Shown piece by piece: positions 24,910 through 33,605 of a DNA stretch of 64,000 bases. Positions within the stretch are counted from its first letter, which is position 1. Every line of letters starts with the position of its first letter. The notes beneath the pieces are model-generated. The model made no database searches. It was not told where the DNA came from and worked only from the letters and a program-made list of their open reading frames with translations. The DNA is from Anaerolineales bacterium (GTDB lineage: Bacteria > Chloroflexota > Anaerolineae > Anaerolineales > Villigracilaceae), in the NCBI GenBank assembly GCA_015075725.1, contig JABTTV010000001.1:2170001-2234000 (forward strand). The letters run 5' to 3'. The translations under genes and the position numbers were made by a program.

Positions 24910-25890
24910 ATGAAAAACAACACGCTTCAAAACCTTAACCTGAAACTGCGCGCCCCGACCTGGTCGGATGTCAGCGCTGTGGCAGACTTAATCTACACGG
25001 TGTGCGAAGCTGACGGCGATGTGACCGTCGCCACATCGCCAGAGGCGTTGGAACATTCCTGGCGCGAAGAAGGATTCACCCTCGAGACCGACGCCTTTAT
25101 TGTCGAGGATGAAAACGGACGCGTGGTCGGTTATGAAGAGCTCTACAATGAAAAAGCGTTCGCCCATTTCAACGCGGATGGGTATATTCACCCGAATTTC
25201 AAAGGATTGGGGATCGGCACAATGTTGCTGGGTCGCGCTGAAGAACGCGCCCGCGAAATGATGAATCTCGCCGACCCCGACCTTCGTGTTTATCTCCATT
25301 CCACCACCGACGGGCGCGATCAAACAGGACAGGAACTTCTTGAAAACCTGGGTTTTTCTTCCATCCGTCATTTCTGGCGGATGGAGATAAAACTTGATGC
25401 TCCGCCTGCTTTTGCTCTTCCCGAGGGGATCGAATTGCGCCCCTTCGAAAAAGAGAAACATGCCAGAATGATCTGGGAAGCGGACAACGAATCTTTCAGC
25501 GAACATTGGGGAAGCCACGATTCAACTTTCGAGGAATGGTCTTTTCGAAAACTGGAACGGCCCGAATTCGACCCATCCCTCTGGCTGGTTGCCTGGGATG
25601 GCGGCCAGATCGCAGGCTTCTCCCAGAATCGCTTTCGGATGGGTATCGGTTGGGTGGGCACGCTCGGCGTCCGCAAGCCATGGCGCCAAAAAGGATTGGG
25701 CTTGGCGCTGCTCCACGCATCCTTTGCCGATTTTTATCGGCGGGATATGAAGACAGTAGGCTTGGGCGTGGATGCCTCAAACGCCACAGGCGCGACCCGC
25801 TTGTATCAACGGGCTGGCATGCACATTGCCAGCGAATTTGTCACCTACGAAAAGGAACTTCGCCCCGGGCGAAGCTTTGAAGAAGACTAA
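24910..25890 (+). CDS. Tandem double-GNAT acetyltransferase (MshD-like architecture), copy 1
   Basis: A 326-residue protein with two GNAT domains. The N-terminal domain (about 12-155) has HPNFKGLGIGTMLLGRAEERA; the C-terminal domain (about 175-315) has LGVRKPWRQKGLGLALLHASF and then VGLGVDASNATGATRLYQRAGM, the typical acetyl-CoA site and beta-bulge. Both loops look functional. Mycothiol synthase MshD has the same two-domain plan, but mycothiol genes are not seen here, so the acceptor is open. The start ATG at 24910 follows GAGAGGAAATCTG. It is paralogous to the next gene. Confidence 0.85.
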   Translation: MKNNTLQNLNLKLRAPTWSDVSAVADLIYTVCEADGDVTVATSPEALEHSWREEGFTLETDAFIVEDENGRVVGYEELYNEKAFAHFNADGYIHPNFKGLGIGTMLLGRAEERAREMMNLADPDLRVYLHSTTDGRDQTGQELLENLGFSSIRHFWRMEIKLDAPPAFALPEGIELRPFEKEKHARMIWEADNESFSEHWGSHDSTFEEWSFRKLERPEFDPSLWLVAWDGGQIAGFSQNRFRMGIGWVGTLGVRKPWRQKGLGLALLHASFADFYRRDMKTVGLGVDASNATGATRLYQRAGMHIASEFVTYEKELRPGRSFEED

Positions 25891-25899
25891 GAGGACACC

Positions 25900-26928
25900 A
25901 TGAAGGAAAAGCTAGCAACACAAATCGAATTGCCTGAGGGGTTCACCGTCCGCGGCGCGACCCTGGCCGATGCCGGTGCTGCAACCGAAATGTTCAATGT
26001 CTGGATGCAGCGCATCGCCGGGCAGGATGACCTCGCCGATGCGAACATTTTGCGCGAGGATTGGGAAACGCCTCAATTCGACCCCGAGCGGGATATCCGC
26101 CTCGTTTTCTCCCCAAAGGGACAGTTGGTCGGCTACATCGAGGTCTGGACCACATCCAAACCGCCGGTCCACCCATGGATCTGGGGGCGCGTCCACCCGG
26201 ACTTCGGTGGATTGGGAATCGGCACCGCCCTGCTTACCTGGGCTGAAGAACACGCCTCACGCGTCCTGCCGGACCTGGAACCTGACCTCCGATTTGCGCC
26301 GCGCACCGGATCATTGCGCATTGCTGAAGGATCAAGGAAATTGTTCGAAGACAACGGCTTCAACCGAATCCGCAGTTCTTTCGAAATGCGCATCGAGATG
26401 AACGAAGCGCCTCTCGTCCCAGCCTGGCCCGAGGGGATTACTCTCGAGACCGGGAGCCATGAGGAGATTCCCGCGATCTATACCGCCTTCCGGGAATCTT
26501 TCCGTGACCATTTCGGTCATATCGAGGAACCGTTCGAAGAAGGTCTTGCCCGTTTTACCCATTTCATGAAGTCGGATGGGAACGACCCGTCCATGTGGTT
26601 CCTTGCCTTCGATGGGGATGAACTTGCGGGAATCAGCCTTTGCCGTCCTGAAGGCTATTCCGAGACGGATATGGGCTGGGTCAACATCCTGGGAGTTCGC
26701 CGCCCCTGGCGCAAGCACGGCCTCGGACTGGCTCTCCTCCAGCACAGTTTTGCTGAATTTTACAAACGCGGCAAACGGAAGGCGGGGTTGGGCGTGGATG
26801 CGGAGAACCTAACAGGCGCCCTGCGCTTATACGAAAAGGCCGGCATGCATGTGCATTTGGCTTTCGACACCTACGAAAAAACGATTCGCGAAGGGCGTGA
26901 AATCAGTGTAGAATCACTGGCAGAATAA
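25900..26928 (+). CDS. Tandem double-GNAT acetyltransferase, copy 2
   Basis: A 342-residue paralogue of the gene 9 nt upstream, matching it in layout and in many motifs. The N-terminal loop is HPDFGGLGIGTALLTWAEEHA and the C-terminal loop LGVRRPWRKHGLGLALLQHSF followed by AGLGVDAENLTGALRLYEKAGM. The central parts differ more than the acetyl-CoA loops, which suggests a tandem duplication with divergence in acceptor recognition. AGGACACC precedes the ATG. Substrate unknown. Confidence 0.85.
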   Translation: MKEKLATQIELPEGFTVRGATLADAGAATEMFNVWMQRIAGQDDLADANILREDWETPQFDPERDIRLVFSPKGQLVGYIEVWTTSKPPVHPWIWGRVHPDFGGLGIGTALLTWAEEHASRVLPDLEPDLRFAPRTGSLRIAEGSRKLFEDNGFNRIRSSFEMRIEMNEAPLVPAWPEGITLETGSHEEIPAIYTAFRESFRDHFGHIEEPFEEGLARFTHFMKSDGNDPSMWFLAFDGDELAGISLCRPEGYSETDMGWVNILGVRRPWRKHGLGLALLQHSFAEFYKRGKRKAGLGVDAENLTGALRLYEKAGMHVHLAFDTYEKTIREGREISVESLAE

Positions 26929-26953
26929 GACTTCCGCCGTAAGGAGAGATTCC

Positions 26954-27409
26954 ATGCTGAACCTGCGTTGCCTGTACTGCCAGACCCCCTTCACCGTCGG
27001 GCGGGCGGAGATGCTATCCGCGCTGGTAACCATGAACGAAAAGAACCAAAATCATCACGATGCCCACTGCCCGCGCTGCCGGCGCGCCAATTCCATCTCC
27101 CGCCAACGGATGGAACTTTTCTTCCCCAATTGGCGCGAGGCCGCCAAGCAAATGGCTTCCATGCCCGCCGCCGAAGGTGTATCCGCCGCCGTTGCCATCA
27201 AGACGGAACCACTGCCGCGTCCCCTGAAAAGCGCTGTGGTCAAGACTGCTTCCTCGAAGAAGGCCTCCGCAGTGAACGCGAAGCCATCCCATTCGAAGCG
27301 CAGGCGCGCCTCAAAACCTTCCTCTGCGAAAAAGACCAAACCGTCCCCGAAACCTGTTTCATCCAAAGCCTCGAAGGGAACGCCGAAATCGAAATCCAGG
27401 AAGAAGTAA
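26954..27409 (+). CDS. Zinc-ribbon protein with basic Lys/Ser-rich tail
   Basis: A 151-residue protein. Residues 1-45 form a zinc ribbon (CLYC at 6-9 and CPRC at 39-42). A short helical stretch follows (RMELFFPNWREAAKQM), then a low-complexity tail from about 95 that is rich in Lys, Ser, Ala and Pro and ends in KSKSRKK, resembling histone H1-like or nucleic-acid-binding tails. No family name is certain. It is 25 nt downstream of the GNAT gene, so it may be the last gene of that operon, and is followed directly by a strong terminator. Confidence 0.75.
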   Translation: MLNLRCLYCQTPFTVGRAEMLSALVTMNEKNQNHHDAHCPRCRRANSISRQRMELFFPNWREAAKQMASMPAAEGVSAAVAIKTEPLPRPLKSAVVKTASSKKASAVNAKPSHSKRRRASKPSSAKKTKPSPKPVSSKASKGTPKSKSRKK

Positions 27410-27430
27410 ATTTAAAATCCCTATGACTTG

Positions 27431-27465
27431 CCCGCAGGCGACCTAATCTGCCTGCGGGATTTTTT
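27431..27465 (+). terminator. Intrinsic terminator after the zinc-ribbon gene
   Basis: A perfect 9-bp stem CCCGCAGGC/GCCTGCGGG is followed by a T6 run that ends exactly at the first ATG of the HAD gene. Confidence 0.88.
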
Positions 27466-28080
27466 ATGAAAAAAGCCATGAACATTCGCGCAGTATTTTT
27501 TGATTTCGGCGGGGTCATTCAACGGACCGAATTCCAAGCTCCGCGCCAGCGGTTGGCGCAGCGCTTTGGAATGGATTACGATGATATCGACAAACTTGTC
27601 TTTTCCAGTCCCAGTGCCATTCAGGCAACGATAGGCGCAGTTTCTGAATCCGAGCACTGGCAGGCCATTGCGCAAAGGCTGAAGGTCCGTGATGAAGAGA
27701 TCCAAGAGGTGGAGAAGGAATTCTTTGCCGGGGATATTATCGACCACTCTCTCCTGCAATACCTGAGCACGTTACGTCCGCGGTTCATAACGGGACTGAT
27801 CAGCAATGCATGGTCCGGGATGCGCGCGTACATCCAAAGACAAAGGATTGCCGGGTCTTTCGACCATCTGGTTATTTCAGCGGAAGTGGGCGCGGCAAAG
27901 CCCGAGGCGAGAATTTATCAAATTGCGCTGGAGCAGGCCCAGGTCCGGGCGGAGGAGGCGGTCTTTGTCGATGATGTTGTTGAAAATATCGAAGCGTGCG
28001 AACGGGTGGGAATGAAGGGAATCCTGTTCATGAATTCGCAGGATGCGGTCGATCAGTTGGAAAAGATTTTAAGAACATAG
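27466..28080 (+). CDS. HAD-superfamily hydrolase (subfamily IA)
   Basis: A 204-residue HAD-like phosphatase/hydrolase: FFDFGGVIQ carries the nucleophile Asp (with Gly at the usual second Asp, common in this branch), TGLISNAWSGMR supplies motif II, AAKPEARIYQ the motif III lysine, and VFVDDVVENIEAC the motif IV acids. The substrate is unknown. The first ATG lies directly after the T-run of a terminator with no ribosome-binding site; the ATG at 27478 is an alternative. The gene could therefore be expressed from a promoter inside or beyond the terminator, or by read-through. Confidence 0.85.
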   Translation: MKKAMNIRAVFFDFGGVIQRTEFQAPRQRLAQRFGMDYDDIDKLVFSSPSAIQATIGAVSESEHWQAIAQRLKVRDEEIQEVEKEFFAGDIIDHSLLQYLSTLRPRFITGLISNAWSGMRAYIQRQRIAGSFDHLVISAEVGAAKPEARIYQIALEQAQVRAEEAVFVDDVVENIEACERVGMKGILFMNSQDAVDQLEKILRT

Positions 28081-28123
28081 TCAATTTATTTGCCTACCCA
28101 TACAAGAGTGCAAAGCGGATTAA

Positions 28124-28153
28124 TTGACGCATAATGACTTTCAGAAGTATAAT
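28124..28153 (+). promoter_or_regulatory. Sigma-70-type promoter of the DUF4388 gene
   Basis: TTGACG (28124-28129) and TATAAT (28148-28153) are separated by 18 bp. Transcription should begin near 28160, about 33 nt before the ATG at 28193. It is the likely main promoter of the following signalling block. Confidence 0.7.
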
Positions 28154-28192
28154 TTTGCACCGTCCCTTTCAACAAGGGATATTCGAGGAAAA

Positions 28193-28999
28193 ATGGCTCT
28201 GCGCGGAAATTTACGTGATTTTACGATCACCCAACTCTTGAATCTGATCAACCTTGCCAGCAAGACGGGAACGTTGGTGATCGATGGAGTTTCGGAGCAG
28301 GCGCATGTCTCGTTCCGCGAGGGAAAGCTGGCGTATGCGCGCATCGGTAAGGAGGACGGCAACCTTGCCTCGGTGCTTTACAAATCGAACAAGATCAATG
28401 CAAACCAATACAAAGCCATCATCGAACGAACCGGGCAGATGTCGGACAAGGAATTGGGACTTTTGTTGATCAATGCGGGTTACGTCTCGCGCGAAGATAT
28501 TCTCCTGAATTTGCAGGCTTATTTTACCGATCAACTCAGGCGGCTGTTTACCTGGGTCGAGGGCATCTTTCGTTTCGAGAATGAAATGCTCCCGCCCGAT
28601 GACCGCATTAATGTGCGACTCGACCTTGAGAACATCATCATCGAAGGCTCGCGCCAGTTGCGCGAATTGGAACAGCTGCAGGATGAGATTCCCAGCCTAG
28701 ATATGGCGTTGAAGTTTACCGAACGCCCGCTGACGAACGTCAACTTGAGCGTGGACGAGTGGAAAGTGGTCAAATTCGTCGACCCGAAGAATACGATGCG
28801 TCAGATCGGCAGGACGAACAAACTCTCGGAAGTGGAGATCCGCCGAATCGTTTACGGCCTGTTGCAGGCCGGGCTTGTGGAATTGGTACGCCCCGCCGAT
28901 GCGCCTTTGCCTCAATCTGTCAGGCCGCTTGCGCCGCAGGAGATCGAAGACAAGAAAACATTGGTGAACAAACTGATCGGCCGCATTCGCTCGTTATAA
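28193..28999 (+). CDS. DUF4388 (PATAN-type) domain signalling protein
   Basis: A 268-residue protein. The N-terminal half is a DUF4388 domain: MALRGNLRDFTITQLLNLINLASKTGTLVI, VSFREGKLAYARIG, then GLLLINAGYVSREDI and FTWVEGIFRFE, the usual pattern of proteins that accompany two-component and GTPase systems. The C-terminal part (about 190-260) has a winged-helix-like stretch (MRQIGRTNKLSEVEIRRIVYGLLQAGLVELV). The start at 28193 has GAGGAAAA upstream; an earlier in-frame ATG-like start at 28124 falls in the promoter. It precedes an MglA-like GTPase by 27 nt. Confidence 0.85.
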   Translation: MALRGNLRDFTITQLLNLINLASKTGTLVIDGVSEQAHVSFREGKLAYARIGKEDGNLASVLYKSNKINANQYKAIIERTGQMSDKELGLLLINAGYVSREDILLNLQAYFTDQLRRLFTWVEGIFRFENEMLPPDDRINVRLDLENIIIEGSRQLRELEQLQDEIPSLDMALKFTERPLTNVNLSVDEWKVVKFVDPKNTMRQIGRTNKLSEVEIRRIVYGLLQAGLVELVRPADAPLPQSVRPLAPQEIEDKKTLVNKLIGRIRSL

Positions 29000-29026
29000 T
29001 TATTCGAGGCCGAAAGGATAGGAATT

Positions 29027-29563
29027 ATGCAAACGGTCAAAATGGTAGTCACGGGTCCCTTCAGCGCTGGCAAGACGCAATTCATCCAGTCGGTCAGCGA
29101 GATCGATGTGGTTGCCACGGAGCGAAGGATTTCCTCCGAGGAGGAGCGCTCGGTCAAAAACGCCACGACTGTGGCGATGGATTTCGGCCGCATCACTGTG
29201 GATGAGGACCTGGTCCTTTACCTGTTCGGCACTCCCGGCCAGAAGCGGTTCGATTTCATGTGGGAGATCCTATCCGAAGGGATGTTGGGATTCATCGTAA
29301 TGGTGGACAGCACCCGCCCGGAGACCTTCCGTGAGGCGCGTTCGATCCTTGAAACATTCCGCGCTTATGCCCCCACTCCCTTTGTGGTGGCGGCAAATAA
29401 GCAGGATATGGATGACGCCTGGGAGCTGGAGGATATGGGTCATGCCCTGCGCCTCGATAAACATACCAAATTGCTGCCCTGCGTTGCAACGGACAAGGAC
29501 TCCGTTAAAACCGTTTTGCTCGAATTGCTCTACAGCATCCTGAGCGAAATGGAAGGAAAATAA
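29027..29563 (+). CDS. MglA/Arf-like small GTPase
   Basis: A 178-residue Ras-like GTPase. Motifs: P-loop GPFSAGKT (10-17), a switch I region with Thr (RSVKNATTVAMDFG), the G3 motif LFGTPGQKRF (DxxG replaced by GTPGQ as in MglA/Rup families), and G4 NKQD. Related prokaryotic GTPases regulate polarity or act with roadblock proteins and sensor kinases. No roadblock/LC7 activator is seen in this window, while a DUF4388 protein is directly upstream; the two often occur together. An AGGA site precedes the ATG. Confidence 0.88.
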   Translation: MQTVKMVVTGPFSAGKTQFIQSVSEIDVVATERRISSEEERSVKNATTVAMDFGRITVDEDLVLYLFGTPGQKRFDFMWEILSEGMLGFIVMVDSTRPETFREARSILETFRAYAPTPFVVAANKQDMDDAWELEDMGHALRLDKHTKLLPCVATDKDSVKTVLLELLYSILSEMEGK

Positions 29564-29583
29564 CGGACAGGTAATCTTTAACT

Positions 29584-30381
29584 GTGTCTTCCATTACGAC
29601 TGATCAGGGTATCGTTCATTACGAGGTTTTTGGACGGGGGAAACCTGTCATCCTTTTGCATGGTTATCAGGGTTCGTGGGGGCTATGGCAGGAAACGATG
29701 GCATTCCTTGGCGCTTTTTATCGCACATACGCGCTGGACTTTTGGGGGTTTGGTGAATCAGGCACGAAGCGCTCCACCTACGCTGTAAAGGATTTTGTCA
29801 GTCTTGTTTACCAGTTCATGGAACAATTGGGGATCGTGCGAGCGCCCCTAGTGGGACACAGCATGGGCGGCACTGTCAGCCTCATGACGGCGATCCAGCA
29901 TCCGGATCGTGTGCAAAAAGTGGTTGTGATCGGCTCGCCGATTACCGGATCTTCCTTATATTTCTTCCCGCGTGTGTTTGGGTACAAGACCTTTGGCTGG
30001 CTGACCTACCATAACATGTGGATCTACAAGGGTTTTTACCGCCTTCTTTCCCCGCTCTATTCGAAGGATAAAAATTGGGCGAAGATGATGGACCGCGATG
30101 TTTCCCAGGTTTCCCTTGAAGCGTTTTTTTCCAGCATCGGCTCATTGCGCCGAACCGATTTGCGGCCAAGTTTGCACCTTGTCCAGGCGCCGGTTTTTGG
30201 GATGTATGGCGAAAAGGATATCGTTGTCGATCCCAAACAATGGCGTCCCCTGTTGAACGGCGTTGCCAAAGCCCGCATTGAACGCTTTCAAAAGGCGGGT
30301 CATTTCATCATGCTGGACGAGCCCATCGAATTCAATCAGAAGTTGAAAAATTTCCTGGACGAAGATACACAAACCCAATGA
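29584..30381 (+). CDS. Alpha/beta hydrolase, serine nucleophile
   Basis: A 265-residue alpha/beta hydrolase starting at GTG. The oxyanion region reads VILLHGYQGSWGLW, the nucleophile elbow is GHSMGG with Ser93, an acid lies in GEKDIVVDP and the histidine in GHFIMLDEP, giving a complete triad. It is 20 nt after the GTPase gene and overlaps the V4R gene by 4 nt (ATGA), so it belongs to the same transcript. A close paralogue lies at the other end of the cluster (42320-43105), where the nucleophile is Asp. Likely esterase, lipase or thioesterase; substrate not known. Confidence 0.87.
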   Translation: MSSITTDQGIVHYEVFGRGKPVILLHGYQGSWGLWQETMAFLGAFYRTYALDFWGFGESGTKRSTYAVKDFVSLVYQFMEQLGIVRAPLVGHSMGGTVSLMTAIQHPDRVQKVVVIGSPITGSSLYFFPRVFGYKTFGWLTYHNMWIYKGFYRLLSPLYSKDKNWAKMMDRDVSQVSLEAFFSSIGSLRRTDLRPSLHLVQAPVFGMYGEKDIVVDPKQWRPLLNGVAKARIERFQKAGHFIMLDEPIEFNQKLKNFLDEDTQTQ

Positions 30382-31001
30382 GCGCTGCAAACTTTCATTA
30401 TCCCCCGAAAATGGGAAAAATCATCCTGCTTGGTTTGGAGGAAGTGATTGGAAAGGGGGGAGTGGATGCGGTCCTGCAATTGGGTGCATTGGACGAATTT
30501 TTACAGGACCACCCGCCCGAAGCTGGCGAACGGACGATTTCGTTCGAGACGGTGAGTCAACTCCAGCAGAATCTTGAACAACTCTATGGCCCACGCGGGG
30601 GGCGGGGACTGGCCGTGCGGGCGGGAAGGGCCTGTTTCAAGTATGGGCTCAAGGAATATGGTTCCATGCTCGGGCTGACCGAGATGGCGTTTCGCCTATT
30701 GCCCCTTTCAACAAAACTCCATACCGGCGCGCGGACTTTTGCCGAGTTGTTCAACAAACATACAGATCAACGGGTGCTGGTGGAAGAGACGGAATCGACG
30801 GTCTACTGGCATATCGAGCGCTGTCCTTTATGTTGGGAGCGAACTTCAGACGAGCCGGTTTGCCACCTGGCCGCAGGCTTGCTGCAGGAAGCACTCTATT
30901 GGTTGAGCAGCGGCAAAGTGTTTAGCGTGGAGGAGACCGCCTGTCATGCCCGCGGCGACCAGCGCTGTACGATCACAATTCAAAAAATGCCCCTGACGTA
31001 G
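30378..31001 (+). CDS. V4R (4-vinyl reductase) domain protein
   Basis: A 207-residue protein. The C-terminal V4R domain (about 110-205) reads YWHIERCPLCWERTSDEPVC…LLQEALYW and ends VEETACHARGDQRCTITIQK, the Cys-rich terminus typical of the family. V4R domains bind small hydrophobic ligands and occur in bacteriochlorophyll synthesis (BchJ) and in sensory proteins such as XylR/DmpR. No chlorophyll genes are present, so a ligand-sensing role is more likely. The ATG overlaps the end of the hydrolase gene (ATGA), indicating translational coupling. Confidence 0.8.
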   Translation: MSAANFHYPPKMGKIILLGLEEVIGKGGVDAVLQLGALDEFLQDHPPEAGERTISFETVSQLQQNLEQLYGPRGGRGLAVRAGRACFKYGLKEYGSMLGLTEMAFRLLPLSTKLHTGARTFAELFNKHTDQRVLVEETESTVYWHIERCPLCWERTSDEPVCHLAAGLLQEALYWLSSGKVFSVEETACHARGDQRCTITIQKMPLT

Positions 31002-31120
31002 TAACCCGCCTTTTCCTGATTAGTACTTCCCATCGGACTCTTGGCTGTGAAAAGTTTGGGCGGGCGATGGCATGACAATTTTGTTTCCTGCTCGGCGCGC
31101 CCGGCAATCCCCCTTTGATT

Positions 31121-31126
31121 TATAAT
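31121..31126 (+). promoter_or_regulatory. TATAAT -10 box 7 nt before the beta-helix gene start
   Basis: TATAAT followed by seven bases and the ATG at 31134 predicts another leaderless transcript. It would give the beta-helix/acyl-reductase pair its own promoter within the cluster. Confidence 0.55.
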
Positions 31127-31133
31127 TCCCTTC

Positions 31134-32414
31134 ATGCTTAAAATCATCATGAACGCGCGAAACCACATCATGCCGTTCTGTGAACCTGCGCGCGAACTAA
31201 GAATACAAAATTCACCCCTCTGGCTTCACCAGCGGAATCTTCTCGCCCCCTATGTGACCCGGGAAATGGAGGTCGGCCAGGGTGAACGCATCCCGCAGGT
31301 ACGGGAACAATCCATCGTTTATCGGGATAATCTTTTTTTCGACGAGCCATTCATCACTGCGTTCATGACCGAAGCACTGAAGCGAAACCGCCCCGTGCGC
31401 GCTGCGTTCCGGGCGGACGATCCCGCCTTTCGCGAGCATGCGCTACCGCTATCCACCTCTTACACTCCCGCCGGAAGTTTGCATCTTGCCGACCTTTGGT
31501 ATTACCCGAAAGGGCCGGTGGCGGGAGCCGAACCGCTGGTGGTCGATATGGAGGCGCGCGAGATCGGGTATTACCACGTCCCAACATATATGGGCGACCA
31601 AAGCGGAGACCTTGTGTTTCAAGTCCCTCTGCGCTCGTTGATCGCGATCGATTCATGGGTGCATGTCTTCATCGCGGACATGGTCTTCGGTCAGTTTTCA
31701 CGCGGCGCCCGTTATGAGAAACGCGCGAACGAAGAACTTTCCTTCAAACTCAAGATCCTCGGCAAAGCCATTTTTGAAGGACGCCAGATCTTCGAGTGTT
31801 CTGAAATCGTCATTGTGGGAAAGAACTGCACCATCGACCCCCGCGCGGTCATCAAAGGTCCGACGATCATCGGGGATAATGTCACCATCAACGCCGGGGC
31901 GGTGATCGACAACTGCCTGATCGGAAGCAATATCAATATTTCGCAGGATGTCCAGTTGATGCTCTCGGTGGTCGGCGATGGGGCATTTCTGCCATTTCGA
32001 TCCGCCCTTTTCATGACCACCGTTATGGAAAATACGATGGTGGCGCAAAATACCTGCCTGCAAATGTCTGTCATCGGCCGGAATACTTTCATCGGCGCGG
32101 GGTCCACATTTACAGATTACAACCTGATTCCCATACCCCTGAGGGCGCGCGATGGAAATGGCTTGTTGGCTCCTTCCAACCGCCCGGTTCTGGGCGGATG
32201 CGTGGGACACAACTGCCGGATCGGTTCAGGCATGATCATCTACCCGGCTCGCACGATCGAGTCGGATGTTGTATTGGCTGCTTCAGCTGAACGAAGAGTC
32301 ATCGACCGCGATATCACATTTGCCCAGAGCGACCACCATCGCTGGAAGCTGGCGAAACTCCACCAAACCCCCTATCACCCCGAAAGCCAAAAAGCAGAAG
32401 TTGAATCGTGGTAG
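31134..32414 (+). CDS. Left-handed beta-helix (hexapeptide) protein with unknown N-terminal domain
   Basis: A 426-residue protein. Residues from about 225 to 390 contain repeated hexapeptides (IVIVGKNCTIDPRAVIKG, TIIGDNVTINAGAVID, CLIGSNINIS, VIGRNTFIGAGST, CVGHNCRIGSGMII) that form a left-handed beta-helix as in GlmU- and LpxA-type acyl/nucleotidyl transferases. The first 200 residues (RELRIQNSPLWLHQRN…) are not recognised and lack the GlmU pyrophosphorylase GxGTRM loop. It may be a CoA- or ACP-dependent acyltransferase or a scaffold. It is 23 nt upstream of the acyl-ACP-reductase-like gene. Confidence 0.7.
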   Translation: MLKIIMNARNHIMPFCEPARELRIQNSPLWLHQRNLLAPYVTREMEVGQGERIPQVREQSIVYRDNLFFDEPFITAFMTEALKRNRPVRAAFRADDPAFREHALPLSTSYTPAGSLHLADLWYYPKGPVAGAEPLVVDMEAREIGYYHVPTYMGDQSGDLVFQVPLRSLIAIDSWVHVFIADMVFGQFSRGARYEKRANEELSFKLKILGKAIFEGRQIFECSEIVIVGKNCTIDPRAVIKGPTIIGDNVTINAGAVIDNCLIGSNINISQDVQLMLSVVGDGAFLPFRSALFMTTVMENTMVAQNTCLQMSVIGRNTFIGAGSTFTDYNLIPIPLRARDGNGLLAPSNRPVLGGCVGHNCRIGSGMIIYPARTIESDVVLAASAERRVIDRDITFAQSDHHRWKLAKLHQTPYHPESQKAEVESW

Positions 32415-32437
32415 GGGTTGTCGGACCCGGATGAGCC

Positions 32438-33514
32438 ATGGATAGTTTCGCTTTCATCATACATCCCATCGACCCCAAGCGCGACGTCAGCCGGAAATTT
32501 CCGCTTTTGGGGAGGATATTGACGGAAAAACAGATCGACTTTTTTTCCACCTTTTTCCCGCCGGTTTACATCTCTGAAATCGAAGGAATCACCTCGAAAG
32601 CCACTGGAAAGCAGGTTAAAGGCTGGTTCCTTGCATGTCCGTATACTCCAAGACGCATGATGCAGTTGCCCGAGCGTACCGTCTATCGTAAAATTATACA
32701 GACGGGACGCGCGGCAGAAAAACTTGGCGCGGACATTCTCGGGCTGGGCGCTTTCACCTCGGTGGTGGGGGATGCCGGTCTGACCATTGCCAGGAACCTT
32801 GACATCCCTGTGACCACCGGCGACTCATATACGGTGATGATGGCGGTGCAAGCCATCCGCGATGCGGCAAAGGTCATGGACATCCGGATGTCGGAAGCGA
32901 CCGTCGCCGTTGTCGGCGCCACTGGGTCGATCGGGCGCGTCTGTGCGGAACTGATCGCTGGTGAGGCCGCCCGGACCGTGCTCATCGCCCGGGACGAGAA
33001 AAAGCTCGAGGCTCTGCAAGACAGGCTCAAGCTCCAGGCGAGAAGCGAGTTGTGTATCAGTACGAAAATGGATGTCTTAAAAGAAGCGCAACTCATCCTG
33101 ACGGTGACCAGTTCCATCCATGACGTCATACGTCCGGAACATTTGCAGCCGGGCAGTGTGGTCTGCGATGTGGCGCGCCCCCGCGATGTTTCTGCAATGG
33201 TCGCCGCGGTGAGAGATGATATATTAGTGATTGACGGCGGCATGGTGGATGTGCCGGGTTCCGTTAATTTCCATTTTAACTTTGGTTTTCCTGAAGGCAA
33301 GGCATATGCCTGCATGGCAGAGACGATCGCCCTGGCGTTGGAAGGCAGATTTGAAGATTACACTGTTGGCAAGGAGATTACGTTAAGCCGCGTGCAGGAG
33401 ATCACGCAGATTGCCGAGAGACATGGTTTTCGTTTGAGCGGGTTCCGTTCGTTCGAACGGGAAGTAACGGAAGAACAAATCGAAGCCGTTCGTAAAAATG
33501 CCCGGCGGCGATGA
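32438..33514 (+). CDS. Acyl-ACP reductase-like protein (cyanobacterial AAR family)
   Basis: A 358-residue protein with the order of motifs known from cyanobacterial acyl-ACP reductase, which makes fatty aldehydes. LGLGAFTSVVGDAG (102-114) and TTGDSYT (127-133) are followed by the NADPH-binding VVGATGSIGR (158-167), AQLILTVTSS and VIDGGMVD. In AYACMAETIALALEG, Cys292 aligns with the acyl-accepting cysteine of AAR. It has no aldehyde-deformylating oxygenase partner in view. The neighbours are a beta-helix protein and V4R protein upstream and signalling genes downstream. A glutamyl-tRNA or shikimate dehydrogenase identity is less likely because of the AAR-specific motifs. Confidence 0.8.
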   Translation: MDSFAFIIHPIDPKRDVSRKFPLLGRILTEKQIDFFSTFFPPVYISEIEGITSKATGKQVKGWFLACPYTPRRMMQLPERTVYRKIIQTGRAAEKLGADILGLGAFTSVVGDAGLTIARNLDIPVTTGDSYTVMMAVQAIRDAAKVMDIRMSEATVAVVGATGSIGRVCAELIAGEAARTVLIARDEKKLEALQDRLKLQARSELCISTKMDVLKEAQLILTVTSSIHDVIRPEHLQPGSVVCDVARPRDVSAMVAAVRDDILVIDGGMVDVPGSVNFHFNFGFPEGKAYACMAETIALALEGRFEDYTVGKEITLSRVQEITQIAERHGFRLSGFRSFEREVTEEQIEAVRKNARRR

Positions 33515-33605
33515 CGATAATTTTGATGGAAGAGAAACATACCCTTTGTTGAAAACTTCGGGCAATTGCCTCGAATGAATTTTCGACAACCGGCTGGAGG
33601 CTTAA

